Origin: Sphingobacterium sp.
Lineage (GTDB): Bacteria; Bacteroidota; Bacteroidia; Sphingobacteriales; Sphingobacteriaceae
Direction of reading: 5' to 3'
Assembly (NCBI GenBank): GCA_031277685.1
Contig: JAITLV010000246.1
Span: forward strand, 57,516 to 121,515
DNA length: 64,000 nucleotides
Each line of letters opens with the position of its first letter. Position 1 is the stretch's first letter. Of the stretch, positions 37,324 to 46,975 are shown in pieces. The translations under genes were made by a program, and so were the position numbers. Under the pieces are notes generated by a model. That model was not told where the DNA came from. It worked only from the letters and a program-made list of their open reading frames with translations, and searched no databases.

Positions 37324-39342
37324 ATGAACACGAAGTGCAAACTAATGATCCTGAGTCTCTCCCTCACGATGGCCTTACAGGCCCAGGCTCAGGAAAAGTC
37401 GATTACAAATACCGGTGCAAGCCCTTATGCCGTTCAGCAGGCAGTCAATATGGGAGATGTACAATGGACCCAAGGTTTTTGGGCCGATCGTACAAAGTCT
37501 TGCTATGAGCAGATGGTACCACAGCTTTGGCATGTTTATACAGATGCTTCCATCAGTCATGCCTATCGGAATTTCGAAATAGCAGCAGGACTGGAAAAAG
37601 GGGAACATAGCGGACCATCCTTTCATGATGGTGATTTTTATAAAACCTTGGAAGCTGTCTGCGCCATCTATGCCCAGACGAAAGATAAAAAGCTGCTTCG
37701 GATGCTGGACGAAGTAATTCCTGTAATCCGCAAAGCGCAACGTGCGGACGGCTATATCTATACCAAAGCAACCATCGATCAGCAACGATCGGGCGAGAAT
37801 ATTGAATTTCAGGACCGTTTAAGTTTTGAGTCCTACAACATAGGTCACTTAATGACTGCCGGATGCATACACTATCGCACCACCGGAAAGCGTGACCTAT
37901 TGAATATTGCGATAAAAGCGGCAGACTACCTGTATGGATTCTATAAAAAGTCCAACCCAACCTTGGCCCGCAATGCGATCTGTCCCTCCCACTATATGGG
38001 TACCATCGAACTCTATCGGACCACCAAGGATCCTAAATACCTCGAACTGGCGAAACATTTGATCGATATCAAAGGTGAAATTGAGGATGGCACGGACGAC
38101 AATCAGGACCGCATTCCTTTTCGGAAGCAACATAAAGCCACAGGACATGCCGTGCGTGCAAGCTATCTCTATGCGGGGGTGGCGGATTTATGCGCGGAGC
38201 AGGCCGATACAACATTGAGCAACCGTCTTTTTGAGATCTGGGATGATGTCACCCAGCGTAAGATGTACATCACGGGTGGCCTAGGTGCACTGTATGACGG
38301 AACCTCACCGGACGGAACATCCTATGATCCAACGGAAGTGCAAAAGATCCATCAGGCCTTTGGACGGGATTATCAATTGCCCAATTTGACGGCTCACAAT
38401 GAGAGCTGTGCAAATATCGGCAATATGCTGTGGAATTGGCGGATGGCCAATTTTACCGGCGATGCAAAATACATTGATGTCTTGGAATTGGCCCTCTACA
38501 ACAGTGTGCTTTCGGGAATTAGTTTGGATGGTGATAAATTTCTGTATACCAATCCGCTGAGTTACTCATCTGATCTGCCATTCCAGCAACGCTGGTCCAA
38601 AAAGCGAGTTCCCTATATTTCGTTGTCCAATTGTTGCCCTCCGAATATCGTGCGTACCATTGCTGAGGTAGCCAATTATGCTTACGGGCTATCTTCCGAT
38701 GCTGTCGCGGTGAATTTGTATGGGGGGAATGAACTGCAGACAACCCATGCAGGAAAGAAGCTCAATATTGTACAGACATCCAACTATCCCTGGGAAGGTA
38801 CAGCTTCGTTTACGCTGAAAGAATTTCCGTCCAATTATACGTTGAAACTGCGTGTGCCAGCTTGGGCCGGTAAGGCTGAAATATGGAAAAACGAGACGAA
38901 AATCGAAGCACCGGTTGAAAAAGGTTATGCCATACTAACTGGATCGTGGAAGAAAGGCGACCGCGTTACTATCAAACTGCCGATGGAGGTTTCCTTTATG
39001 GAGTCAAATCCACTGGTCGAGGAAACCCGTAGTCAGGTTGCGGTCATGCGGGGTCCTGTGGTTTACTGCCTGGAAAAACAGGATGTTGCAGCGGATGTCA
39101 ATATCTTTGATTTAAAAATGAGGCCGAAAACTGACTTTGTACCCAAACATCAAGATATACTCGGACAGGATATTGTCTTATTGGAAGGAAACGCCTATCG
39201 TACAAGCAGCACAAAATGGAATTCACTGTATCGCAAAACTGCTGAAGGAAAGCAGGAGACCGTTCCGGTACGATTGGTACCCTATTTTGCTTGGGGAAAC
39301 CGTACATTTGGTGATATGAGCGTTTGGTTACCTGCATTGTGA
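37324..39342 (+). CDS. GH127 family (beta-L-arabinofuranosidase type), exported
   Basis: The ATG at 37324, 7 bp after the GH106 stop, opens a signal peptide (LMILSLSLTMALQAQAQ); the ATG at 37306 lies inside GH106 and is less likely. About 672 residues. The zinc-thiolate catalytic set of GH127 is visible: NESCANIG with E360 and C362, and SNCCPPN with C437 and C438. The spacing closely follows E338, C340, C417 and C418 of HypBA1. The barrel contains ERGD-like fold positions such as YITGGLGALYDGTS. The family cleaves beta-L-arabinofuranosides, and related members act on pectin side chains. A long inverted repeat follows the stop. Confidence 0.9.
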   Translation: MNTKCKLMILSLSLTMALQAQAQEKSITNTGASPYAVQQAVNMGDVQWTQGFWADRTKSCYEQMVPQLWHVYTDASISHAYRNFEIAAGLEKGEHSGPSFHDGDFYKTLEAVCAIYAQTKDKKLLRMLDEVIPVIRKAQRADGYIYTKATIDQQRSGENIEFQDRLSFESYNIGHLMTAGCIHYRTTGKRDLLNIAIKAADYLYGFYKKSNPTLARNAICPSHYMGTIELYRTTKDPKYLELAKHLIDIKGEIEDGTDDNQDRIPFRKQHKATGHAVRASYLYAGVADLCAEQADTTLSNRLFEIWDDVTQRKMYITGGLGALYDGTSPDGTSYDPTEVQKIHQAFGRDYQLPNLTAHNESCANIGNMLWNWRMANFTGDAKYIDVLELALYNSVLSGISLDGDKFLYTNPLSYSSDLPFQQRWSKKRVPYISLSNCCPPNIVRTIAEVANYAYGLSSDAVAVNLYGGNELQTTHAGKKLNIVQTSNYPWEGTASFTLKEFPSNYTLKLRVPAWAGKAEIWKNETKIEAPVEKGYAILTGSWKKGDRVTIKLPMEVSFMESNPLVEETRSQVAVMRGPVVYCLEKQDVAADVNIFDLKMRPKTDFVPKHQDILGQDIVLLEGNAYRTSSTKWNSLYRKTAEGKQETVPVRLVPYFAWGNRTFGDMSVWLPAL

Positions 39343-39348
39343 TGCACC

Positions 39349-39395
39349 GATCCATAGGATTACACAGTCTATCGTACGATCCGATCCTATGGATC
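39349..39395. repeat. 12-bp inverted repeat with central palindrome after the GH127 gene
   Basis: GATCCATAGGAT at 39349-39360 is perfectly inverted at 39384-39395. The spacer contains the perfect palindrome ATCGTACGAT (39371-39380). It begins 7 bp after the GH127 stop. No T-run follows, so it is not a standard terminator. It could be an RNA stem that stabilises the upstream mRNA or a protein-binding site. The rest of the 199-base gap to the esterase gene shows nothing clear. Confidence 0.5.
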
Positions 39396-39541
39396 AGCAA
39401 AAGAACCTGAATGGTTATTTCAGCGCATAAATAAACCGAGTGCGTTGAGTATAGGAAGATAACTGATCATAAACTGGAGTGAATCATACCTGTTAGGGGT
39501 ATTCATTCCCATGAAATCAAAAACAATAGATCATCGTTTAC

Positions 39542-40963
39542 ATGAAACCTTATTTTTTTGTGATGGCGCTGCTGCTTATGCAGTGGAGCGCGACGGCGAA
39601 AGTTCGTTTAGCGGCCCTTTTTACGGACGGAATGGTGTTGCAACAACAGGCTCAGGTTCCTATTTGGGGCTGGGCTGATCCACAGGCTACTGTGACTTTG
39701 CAAACGTCCTGGAATGGGCAAAAATACCGGGCGAAAGCCAACGACTTGGGCCAATGGAAAATCCGGGTGCAAACACCTGCCGCCGGCGGTGCTTATCAGA
39801 TCAAAGTCGCTGAAAAGAATGTTATTGAACTTCAGGATATTCTGATCGGTGAAGTTTGGTTATGTTCGGGACAATCCAATATGGAGATGCCTTTGAAAGG
39901 TTATCCCGGGCAGCCTATCTTAGGCAGTACAGAAGCGATCATGAATTCAAAAGATGAGCAGTTGCGTATCTACACCGTACCACGCAATCCGCTGCTCCAA
40001 CCGGCGGTGGACAGTAAACCCAGTAGTTGGAAGAAAGCCGAACCACAGTCGGTTGTCGGCTTTAGTGCAACAGCCTACTTCTTTGGACGACAATTGCGCA
40101 AGACTTTGGGCGTACCGGTAGGGTTGATCCATAGCAGCTATGGCGGTTCCAACGTCGAGGCTTGGATGGAAGCATCCTGGCTGGCCGATCAGCAAGATAT
40201 CCAGGTTCCCAAACAAGAAGAAGGTCTGAAAGATAAAAACCGGGTTCCGACCATGCTTTATAATGGTATGATCCATCCCATTGCCGGTTATGGGATCCGG
40301 GGGATGATATGGTACCAGGGCGAATCCAATTACGAACGTCCAGATCAGTATGAAACTCTCTTTCCCCGAATGGTGGAAAAATTCCGCGATCTGTGGGGAA
40401 ACAAGGAACTGCCGTTCTATTTTACGCAGATTGCCCCCTTTGATTATGCTGCATTACCCCCTTATCACGTGGGTGGAAAATATAATTCAGCCTACCTGCG
40501 GGATGCACAGCGTAAGTCGCTCGATAAGATTCCTCAGGCGGGAATGGCCGTCACAATGGATTTGGGTGAGCAAAATTGTATCCACCCGGCGCACAAACAA
40601 CAAAGTGGCGAGCGTTTGGCTTACCTTGCCTTGCACGATAGTTATGGCTTTAGTACACTGAATCTGAAAAGCCCCCGTTACGACAAGCTTGAAATCAAAG
40701 GTAGCACAGCAGTGCTTTCCTTCGGTGATGCACCTTTGGGATTGACAACCTATGGCAAAGAAGTAAAGACTTTTGAAATTGCCGGTGAGGATAAACAGTT
40801 TTATCCAGCAGAAGCTGTATTAAAAGGAAAGACAATTATTGTTGCTTCACCGAAGGTGGCTGAACCGGTGGCGGTACGGTATGCCTTTAAAGATTATATT
40901 ATTGGTGATGTGTTTGGTGTCAATGGCTTGCCATTGAGCTCTTTTCGAACAGACGATTGGTAA
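39542..40963 (+). CDS. Sialate O-acetylesterase-type SGNH carbohydrate esterase, exported
   Basis: 473 residues with a signal peptide (MKPYFFVMALLLMQWSATA). The catalytic Ser is in EVWLCSGQSNMEMP near residue 111. Further family blocks are IHSSYGGSNVEAW, GMIWYQGESNYERPDQYETLFP and the C-terminal Asp/His region NCIHPAHKQQSGERLAYLAL. Members of this family in glycan loci usually remove acetyl esters from plant polysaccharides; sialic acid is not implied. An N-terminal Ig-like domain precedes the hydrolase. It is followed after 10 bp by the DUF5703/GH95-like gene, so the two are co-transcribed. Confidence 0.9.
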   Translation: MKPYFFVMALLLMQWSATAKVRLAALFTDGMVLQQQAQVPIWGWADPQATVTLQTSWNGQKYRAKANDLGQWKIRVQTPAAGGAYQIKVAEKNVIELQDILIGEVWLCSGQSNMEMPLKGYPGQPILGSTEAIMNSKDEQLRIYTVPRNPLLQPAVDSKPSSWKKAEPQSVVGFSATAYFFGRQLRKTLGVPVGLIHSSYGGSNVEAWMEASWLADQQDIQVPKQEEGLKDKNRVPTMLYNGMIHPIAGYGIRGMIWYQGESNYERPDQYETLFPRMVEKFRDLWGNKELPFYFTQIAPFDYAALPPYHVGGKYNSAYLRDAQRKSLDKIPQAGMAVTMDLGEQNCIHPAHKQQSGERLAYLALHDSYGFSTLNLKSPRYDKLEIKGSTAVLSFGDAPLGLTTYGKEVKTFEIAGEDKQFYPAEAVLKGKTIIVASPKVAEPVAVRYAFKDYIIGDVFGVNGLPLSSFRTDDW

Positions 40964-40973
40964 ATAAAATGAG

Positions 40974-43295
40974 ATGACTAGAAAACTTATCTTCGGTATG
41001 CTATTCCTGTACGTTGTTTTTGTTGCGTCCGCCCGGGCTCAAGATTTCAACTGGAAAGACTATAACGTCTCCTGGACGACACAGAGCAAAAATTCTGCTG
41101 AATCGATGCCTGTGGGCGGGGGAGATATTGGCTTGAACGTTTGGGTGGAGCATGGGGAGCTGCTTGTGTACCTGGGCAAAACAGGCGCATTTGATGAAAA
41201 TAACACCTTGTTGAAACTCGGTCGAATTCGTCTCCACCTGTATCCAAACCCCTTTGAAGGTCAAAAATTCCGGCAAGAATTGCAGATGGACAAAGGCCAT
41301 ATCGTCGTGAAAGGTGAACATAAAGGTGCCAAGGCCGAGGTGTTGGTCTGGGTGGATGTATTCAGTCCCAATGTTCATATCGAAGTGAAGGCCAATCGGA
41401 AAATCGATGTGGAAGCCGCTTATGAAAGCTGGCGTTTTCAGGATCTCTTTCCAAAGAAAAAGGAAAATAATGCCAACTCCTGGAAATGGGCTCCCCCAAA
41501 ACCGGTGGTAACCCCCAAGGACAAGATAGAAGTAGCAGCAAATAATATTGTGTTCTACCATCAAAATCAGGACAGTACCGCATTCGATATTGTCGTGAAT
41601 CAACAAGGCCTGGCGACAATAAAAGACTCCTTGTACAATCCGCTGAAAAAGCTAATTTCCGGTGGTCTTGTTCAAGGACGGGATTTTGTGTACACCGGTC
41701 AACGGTCAGGCAGCTATATGAATACGCCGTATCGATCCTGGATCCTCAAAAGTAAAACGGCAAAAACCGATCATGCACTTCAAGTGACCTTACATGTGGG
41801 GCAGGAGACTGAACAGCATGCATGGAAGACAGCACTAAAGGAGCTGGCAGCAACCAAGCCCACGTTGGTATCCCGCAAGCAGGCGACAGAATCCTGGTGG
41901 AAATCCTTTTGGAACCGAAGCCATATCGTTATCCAGCCCGGAGAGAAAGACCCTAACGATACCGCTTGGCAGGTCGGCCGAAACTATCAGTTATTTCGGT
42001 TTATGTTGGCCTGTAATGCCTATGGCGATTACCCAACAAAGTTTAATGGCGGATTGTTTACCTATGATCCTGTCAGCATCGATAGCAGTCTTAATTTTAC
42101 ACCGGATTTCCGAAACTGGGGTGGAGGAACGCATACAGCCCAAAACCAACGTTTGGTGTATTGGCCCATGCTGAAAAGTGGGGATTTTGATATGCTTCCG
42201 GCGCAGTTTAAGTTTTATCAACGGATACTAAAAAATGCCGAGTGGCGGTCCAAGTTTTATTGGGGGCATGCGGGAGCGAGTTTTACCGAACAGATCGAAA
42301 ATTTTGGCCTTCCCAATCCGGCAGAATACAATTGGAAGCGCCCAAAGGATTTTGACAAAGGTCTTGAATACAATGCTTGGCTAGAATATGAATGGGATAC
42401 AGTACTGGAGTTTTGCATGATGATGCTGGAGACAGAACGGTATCAGGGGGCTGATATTCATGCATATATTCCATTTATCGAAAGCTGCCTTCGTTTTTTT
42501 GATGAACATTATCAATATCGGGCGCGTCAGCGCGGGAGTAAGGTTCTGGACGATCAAGGGCACCTTGTGCTCTATCCAGGTTCTTCGGCCGAAACGTATA
42601 AAATGGCTTACAATTCTGCAACGACCATTGCGGCCTTACAGCAGGTAACCCAACGGATGCTGACCTTGCCGGAAACGCTGGTCGATCCAACGCTTAAAAG
42701 TTATCTGCAGGGCTTTTTGACACGTATTCCACCTTTGCCATTACGCGAGCTGAACGGAAAGACATTATTGGCACCGGCGCAGCAATGGGCGAGGGTCAAC
42801 AATACAGAATCGCCGCAGTTATATGCTGTATATCCCTGGGGAATTTATGGTATCGGTAAACCCAATCTAGCTACCGCGATAAATACCTACAAGGACGATC
42901 CCGATGTGCTTAAATTCCGGAGCCACATCGGCTGGAAACAGCATAATATTTTCGCTGCACGCCTGGGCTTGACCGAAGAAGCAAAAGAACTCACGGTCTT
43001 AAAACTCAAAAATGCTGACCGGCGGTTTCCAACATTCTGGGGGCCAGGATTTGATTGGGTGCCGGACCATAATTGGGGAGGCTCTGGCATGATCGGGCTG
43101 CAGGAAATGCTATTGCAGGCGACTGATGATAAGATTTACCTGTTTCCGGCCTGGCCCAAGGACTGGGATGTGGATTTCAAATTACATGCACCCAACCAGA
43201 CCATTGTCGAAGGACGCCTGAAGAATGGGCAACTTGTTGAATTAAAAGTTTTTCCAAAAGAACGGGAGGCTGCTATTGTCAACCTTTTAAAATAA
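40974..43295 (+). CDS. DUF5703 / GH95-like six-hairpin glycosidase, exported
   Basis: 773 residues with a signal peptide ending near SARAQ (residue 22). The N-terminal domain has the DUF5703 pattern SAESMPVGGGDIGLNVWVE and LVYLGKTGAFDENNTLLKLGR. It is followed by an (alpha/alpha)6 barrel with GGLFTYDP, WGGGTHTAQNQRLVYWPML and LVLYPGSSAETYKMAYNSATT, resembling GH95 alpha-L-fucosidases and alpha-L-galactosidases. The exact activity is open; RG-II degradation uses a GH95 alpha-L-galactosidase, which would fit the set. It is the last gene of this block, before a strong terminator-like hairpin. Confidence 0.8.
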   Translation: MTRKLIFGMLFLYVVFVASARAQDFNWKDYNVSWTTQSKNSAESMPVGGGDIGLNVWVEHGELLVYLGKTGAFDENNTLLKLGRIRLHLYPNPFEGQKFRQELQMDKGHIVVKGEHKGAKAEVLVWVDVFSPNVHIEVKANRKIDVEAAYESWRFQDLFPKKKENNANSWKWAPPKPVVTPKDKIEVAANNIVFYHQNQDSTAFDIVVNQQGLATIKDSLYNPLKKLISGGLVQGRDFVYTGQRSGSYMNTPYRSWILKSKTAKTDHALQVTLHVGQETEQHAWKTALKELAATKPTLVSRKQATESWWKSFWNRSHIVIQPGEKDPNDTAWQVGRNYQLFRFMLACNAYGDYPTKFNGGLFTYDPVSIDSSLNFTPDFRNWGGGTHTAQNQRLVYWPMLKSGDFDMLPAQFKFYQRILKNAEWRSKFYWGHAGASFTEQIENFGLPNPAEYNWKRPKDFDKGLEYNAWLEYEWDTVLEFCMMMLETERYQGADIHAYIPFIESCLRFFDEHYQYRARQRGSKVLDDQGHLVLYPGSSAETYKMAYNSATTIAALQQVTQRMLTLPETLVDPTLKSYLQGFLTRIPPLPLRELNGKTLLAPAQQWARVNNTESPQLYAVYPWGIYGIGKPNLATAINTYKDDPDVLKFRSHIGWKQHNIFAARLGLTEEAKELTVLKLKNADRRFPTFWGPGFDWVPDHNWGGSGMIGLQEMLLQATDDKIYLFPAWPKDWDVDFKLHAPNQTIVEGRLKNGQLVELKVFPKEREAAIVNLLK

Positions 43296-43424
43296 CCATT
43301 GTCATGAATGGCCTGTTATCTCATCATAGCGTAAATGAATGATGCTGAATAAGGTAAGCGCCTAAAAGATAAAAAAATCAGGCTTTTATCATTGAGTCGC
43401 GTATCGTTGGGCTAAGTGTATGCC

Positions 43425-43475
43425 AAAAGCAGCAAGGGACTGTTCAAAAAGATTGGACAGTCCCTTGCTGCTTTT
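43425..43475 (+). terminator. Long perfect hairpin, probable terminator between enzyme block and rhamnose operon
   Basis: AAAAGCAGCAAGGGACTGT (43425-43443) is perfectly inverted at 43457-43475. The stem is 19 bp plus two more pairs with one G-U. The loop is about 9 bases and the stem ends in TTTT. The symmetric A/T ends would let it work on both strands. It lies 130 bp after the DUF5703 gene and about 90 bp before rhaT. Confidence 0.75.
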
Positions 43476-43562
43476 CAGCAAAGGAGGGGATCATAACAGT
43501 GCATAACAGTTCTGAAAAGCCAAAGAATTAACTTAGTCGCTAAGAACCTAAATAACGTAGAT

Positions 43563-44639
43563 ATGAATGCAGTTTTCGGAGTTATATTTCATTTCATAGG
43601 CGGATTCGCCTCGGGAAGTTTTTATGTGCCGTACAAAAAAGTGAAAGAATGGTCTTGGGAATCCATGTGGATCCTAGGTGGACTATTTTCCTGGATTATC
43701 GTTCCTCCGATTGCCGCCCTATTGACTATCCCCAACTTTGTGACGATTATCCAAAGTACGGATGCGGCCATTTTGGGTTATACCTTTCTCTTTGGATTAC
43801 TCTGGGGAATCGGTGGACTTACTTATGGATTAGGGGTACGTTATCTCGGTGTTTCGCTGGGTAGCAGCATTATTCTAGGCCTTAGTATGGTCTTTGGTTC
43901 GCTTATGCCAAGTATTTATTATTTCTTCAATCATACTGCCGGTAAACACGGCATCGATTATTTCTTTACTACACATGCGGGAATATGTATTTTCATCGGT
44001 CTCATGATCTGTGTTTTGGGCGTATACCTCTGTGGCAAAGCCGGGATGTCCAAAGAAAAGTACCTGTCTTCTTTGTCCAAGGAAACAAAGTCGGATTACA
44101 ATTTTGGACTGGGCATTATCGTGGCGATTGTGTCCGGTATTTTAAGCGCCTGTTTTAATTTTGGTATCGAAGCTGGTAAACCAATGGCCGAGGTGGCTAA
44201 TGCGTTTTGGAAGGCCGCTCATCCAGGACAGGGTGAATTCCTCTATCAGAATAACGTGACTTATATTGTCATCCTCTGGGGTGGCTTCACCACCAATTTT
44301 ATCTGGTGCGCTTATCTACTCTTAAAAAATGGAAGCTATCGGGATTATGGTAAACCCGCGGCACCGAAAGCCAAAAATTTCCTGCTCTGCGCTCTTGCCG
44401 GTACAACCTGGTACCTACAGTTTTTCTTTTATGGAATGGGGGAAAGCCGACTGGGTAATGGGGCAAGCTCATGGATCCTGCATATGGCCTTTATCATTTT
44501 GATTTCAAATGCCTGGGGTGTTGCGCTCAAAGAATGGAAAGGCGTAGACAGGCCAACATACCGTTCAATCATTGCCGGTATCGTGACGATCATTATTTCA
44601 ATCGGTGTGGTTGGCTTTGCAAAAACACTGGAAAATTAA
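43563..44639 (+). CDS. rhaT: L-rhamnose:proton symporter
   Basis: 358 residues, about 10 membrane segments, and similar along its length to E. coli RhaT. Examples are HFIGGFASGSFYVPYKKVKEWSWESMW at the N-terminus (residues 11-37), GLLWGIGGLTYGLGVRYLGVSLG in the middle, and TTWYLQFFFYGMG with SWILHMAF near the end. It brings L-rhamnose across the inner membrane. It heads the rhamnose catabolic cluster and is followed after 123 bp by the aldolase/dehydrogenase gene. A short inverted repeat, CTTAG-N3-CTAAG, at 43532-43544 just upstream of the start may be regulatory. Confidence 0.95.
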   Translation: MNAVFGVIFHFIGGFASGSFYVPYKKVKEWSWESMWILGGLFSWIIVPPIAALLTIPNFVTIIQSTDAAILGYTFLFGLLWGIGGLTYGLGVRYLGVSLGSSIILGLSMVFGSLMPSIYYFFNHTAGKHGIDYFFTTHAGICIFIGLMICVLGVYLCGKAGMSKEKYLSSLSKETKSDYNFGLGIIVAIVSGILSACFNFGIEAGKPMAEVANAFWKAAHPGQGEFLYQNNVTYIVILWGGFTTNFIWCAYLLLKNGSYRDYGKPAAPKAKNFLLCALAGTTWYLQFFFYGMGESRLGNGASSWILHMAFIILISNAWGVALKEWKGVDRPTYRSIIAGIVTIIISIGVVGFAKTLEN

Positions 44640-44762
44640 CAAGTATGAACGACTAAAGCGATTGTAAACATATAAACAGCAATGATCAGAAGTACCACTT
44701 TGCGCTCGAGTAGCAAATCAGGGTAACAGGCTCATTGATACGAAGAACAGCTATTAAAAATA

Positions 44763-46895
44763 ATGACTTATATGAACATAGAAAAAGTGAAAACATACAA
44801 ACATGTAAACTATTTATGGGACGAACAGAAAGCACAATCGCTAGCAGGTGATGAGGTTGCTTTATTGCTGTACCGTTCAAATATTCTGGGTGCCGACCTA
44901 CGCATAACAAATTATGGCGGCGGAAATACATCCTGTAAAGTGACTGAAAAAGACCCGTTGACCGGAGAGGAAGTAGAGGTCATGTGGATCAAGGGTTCAG
45001 GTGGCGATATTGGTACGCTCAAAAAATCAGGTCTTGCAGCATTGTATTTACAGCGACTCCGCAATCTGGAGAATGTGTACCGGGGTATTGAACATGAGGA
45101 TGAGATGGTCGAATTATTTAATCATTGTATCTACGACTTAGCTTCCAAAGCGCCGTCTATAGATACACCATTGCACGGTTTCCTGCCTTTTAAGCATATC
45201 GACCATTTGCATCCTGACGCAGCTATTGCCATTGCGGCAGCCAAGGATGGTAAGCAAATCACGCAGGAACTGTTTAAGGGAACCATCGGCTGGGTGGACT
45301 GGCAACGTCCGGGTTTTGATCTGGGCCTACAATTAAGGGCCTGTCTGGAAGAGAACCCGGGCATTCGTGGTATTATGCTGGGTTCACACGGCTTATTTAC
45401 CTGGGGAGATACAGCTTACGAATGTTATATCAACTCCTTGGATGTCATTGAGGCCTGTGCGACCTACCTGGAGGAAAATTATGGAAAAAAAGGACCTGTA
45501 TTTGCTGGACAAAAGGAAACGAGTCTACCTCAAGAAGAGCGAGCAGCACAAGCAGCAAAATTAGCACCTATCCTGAGAGGGTTCTGTTCTAGCGAACGTC
45601 CTATGATCGGCCATTTTACAGATGATGAGCGGGTATTGGAATTTATTAATTCGAATGACCTGACCCGTTTGGCTCCCTTGGGAACAAGCTGTCCAGACCA
45701 CTTCTTGAGAACTAAGATCCAACCTTTGGTATTGAACATTGATAAGTCGGAGAACTTGGATAACGTCGAAGAGCTGAAAGCAAAATTGACGCCATTATTT
45801 GAATCATATCGCAACATGTACGCCGCCTATTATGAAAGCTGCAAACATGATAATAGTCCTGCCATCCGTGATAAAAATCCGGTTATCGTATTGTACCCAG
45901 GTGTGGGGATGTTTTCTTTTGCCAAAGATAAACAGACCGCCCGTGTGGCAGCAGAGTTCTATACGAATGCAATCAATGTGATGAAAGGAGCCGAAGCGGT
46001 GAGTGAATATACGGCCTTACCACGTCAGGAAGCCTTTGATATTGAATACTGGTTATTGGAAGAGGCGAAATTGCAACGTATGCCGAAGCCCAAACCGCTG
46101 TCCGGAAAAATTGCTCTGGTCACTGGCAGTGGTGGTGGAATAGGAAAAGCAATCGCCAAGAAAATGGCGCAGGAAGGTGCGGTGGTCGTATTGAATGATA
46201 TCAACGCCGAGCGCCTGGCAGCTTCTGAGCAGGAGTTCAGCGCAGCCTTTGGCAAAGACGCGGTTATCTCAGCTGTCCTCGATGTCACCAACGAAGAACA
46301 GATTCATGCTGCATTGAAAGACGCAGCGCTGGCATTTGGTGGCATTGATATTATTGTGAATAATGCTGGCCTATCGATTTCTAAATCCATTGAAGAACAT
46401 AGCCAGAAAGATTGGGACCTCTTGTATGATGTACTTGTAAAAGGTCAGTTTTTGGTTACACAGGCTGCCACACACATATTAAAAGGTCAGGATATTGGTG
46501 GTGATATCCTGAATATTGTCAGTAAGAATGCTTTGGTCAGTGGACCAAATAATACGGGATATGGCAGTGCCAAAGGGGCACAGCTACACCTAAGCCGCTT
46601 ATGTGCAGCAGAACTTGGTCCGGCAGGTATTCGGGTCAATGTGGTCAATCCAGATGCGGTGATTTCAGATAGCAATATCTGGGCCGGTGGCTGGGCTGAA
46701 GGCCGGGCAAAAGCTTATGGTGTGAAAATAGAAGAATTACCAGCTTACTATGCAAAACGTACACTGCTCAATGAAATCATTTTACCTGAAGATATTGCCA
46801 ACGCTTGCTTTGCCTTTGTGGGTGGACTGTTGAACAAATCGACCGGAAATGTATTGAACGTTGATGGTGGCGTTGCAATGGCATTTGTACGCTAA
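44763..46895 (+). CDS. Bifunctional rhamnulose-1-phosphate aldolase / short-chain dehydrogenase
   Basis: 710 residues, two domains. Residues about 25-430 form a class II aldolase with zinc-ligand region HIDHLHPDAA and GSHGLFTWGD. Residues about 445-710 form a short-chain dehydrogenase with the NAD site TGSGGGIGKA, NNAG, and the catalytic YGSAK. The fused form is known from L-rhamnose catabolism (RhaEW/RhaD-ADH type): the aldolase splits L-rhamnulose 1-phosphate into dihydroxyacetone phosphate and L-lactaldehyde, and the second domain oxidises or reduces the lactaldehyde. Symporter, isomerase and kinase genes next to it confirm the pathway. A terminator-like hairpin follows 10 bp after the stop. 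Confidence 0.94.
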   Translation: MTYMNIEKVKTYKHVNYLWDEQKAQSLAGDEVALLLYRSNILGADLRITNYGGGNTSCKVTEKDPLTGEEVEVMWIKGSGGDIGTLKKSGLAALYLQRLRNLENVYRGIEHEDEMVELFNHCIYDLASKAPSIDTPLHGFLPFKHIDHLHPDAAIAIAAAKDGKQITQELFKGTIGWVDWQRPGFDLGLQLRACLEENPGIRGIMLGSHGLFTWGDTAYECYINSLDVIEACATYLEENYGKKGPVFAGQKETSLPQEERAAQAAKLAPILRGFCSSERPMIGHFTDDERVLEFINSNDLTRLAPLGTSCPDHFLRTKIQPLVLNIDKSENLDNVEELKAKLTPLFESYRNMYAAYYESCKHDNSPAIRDKNPVIVLYPGVGMFSFAKDKQTARVAAEFYTNAINVMKGAEAVSEYTALPRQEAFDIEYWLLEEAKLQRMPKPKPLSGKIALVTGSGGGIGKAIAKKMAQEGAVVVLNDINAERLAASEQEFSAAFGKDAVISAVLDVTNEEQIHAALKDAALAFGGIDIIVNNAGLSISKSIEEHSQKDWDLLYDVLVKGQFLVTQAATHILKGQDIGGDILNIVSKNALVSGPNNTGYGSAKGAQLHLSRLCAAELGPAGIRVNVVNPDAVISDSNIWAGGWAEGRAKAYGVKIEELPAYYAKRTLLNEIILPEDIANACFAFVGGLLNKSTGNVLNVDGGVAMAFVR

Positions 46896-46905
46896 TTTTT
46901 ATATC

Positions 46906-46958
46906 TTAGGTGTCGCGTGCGGAAAGGGAAACAGGCCGCGGCACCTAACGATTTTTTT
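46906..46958 (+). terminator. Terminator-like hairpin inside the rhamnose operon
   Basis: TTAGGTGTCGCG (46906-46917) pairs with CGCGGCACCTAA (46937-46948) with one G-U pair. The loop is 19 bases. Seven T residues follow at 46952-46958. It lies between the aldolase/dehydrogenase stop and the isomerase start at 46976, so it would lower expression of isomerase and kinase or make them depend on their own promoter or on antitermination. Confidence 0.7.
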
Positions 46959-46975
46959 ACAACAACCGAAACATT

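Noticed and set aside
43532..43544. CTTAG-N3-CTAAG upstream of rhaT as the operator of the rhamnose regulator
   Set aside because: Arms are only five bases and I found no matching copy before the other genes of the cluster, so I do not list it as a site of its own.
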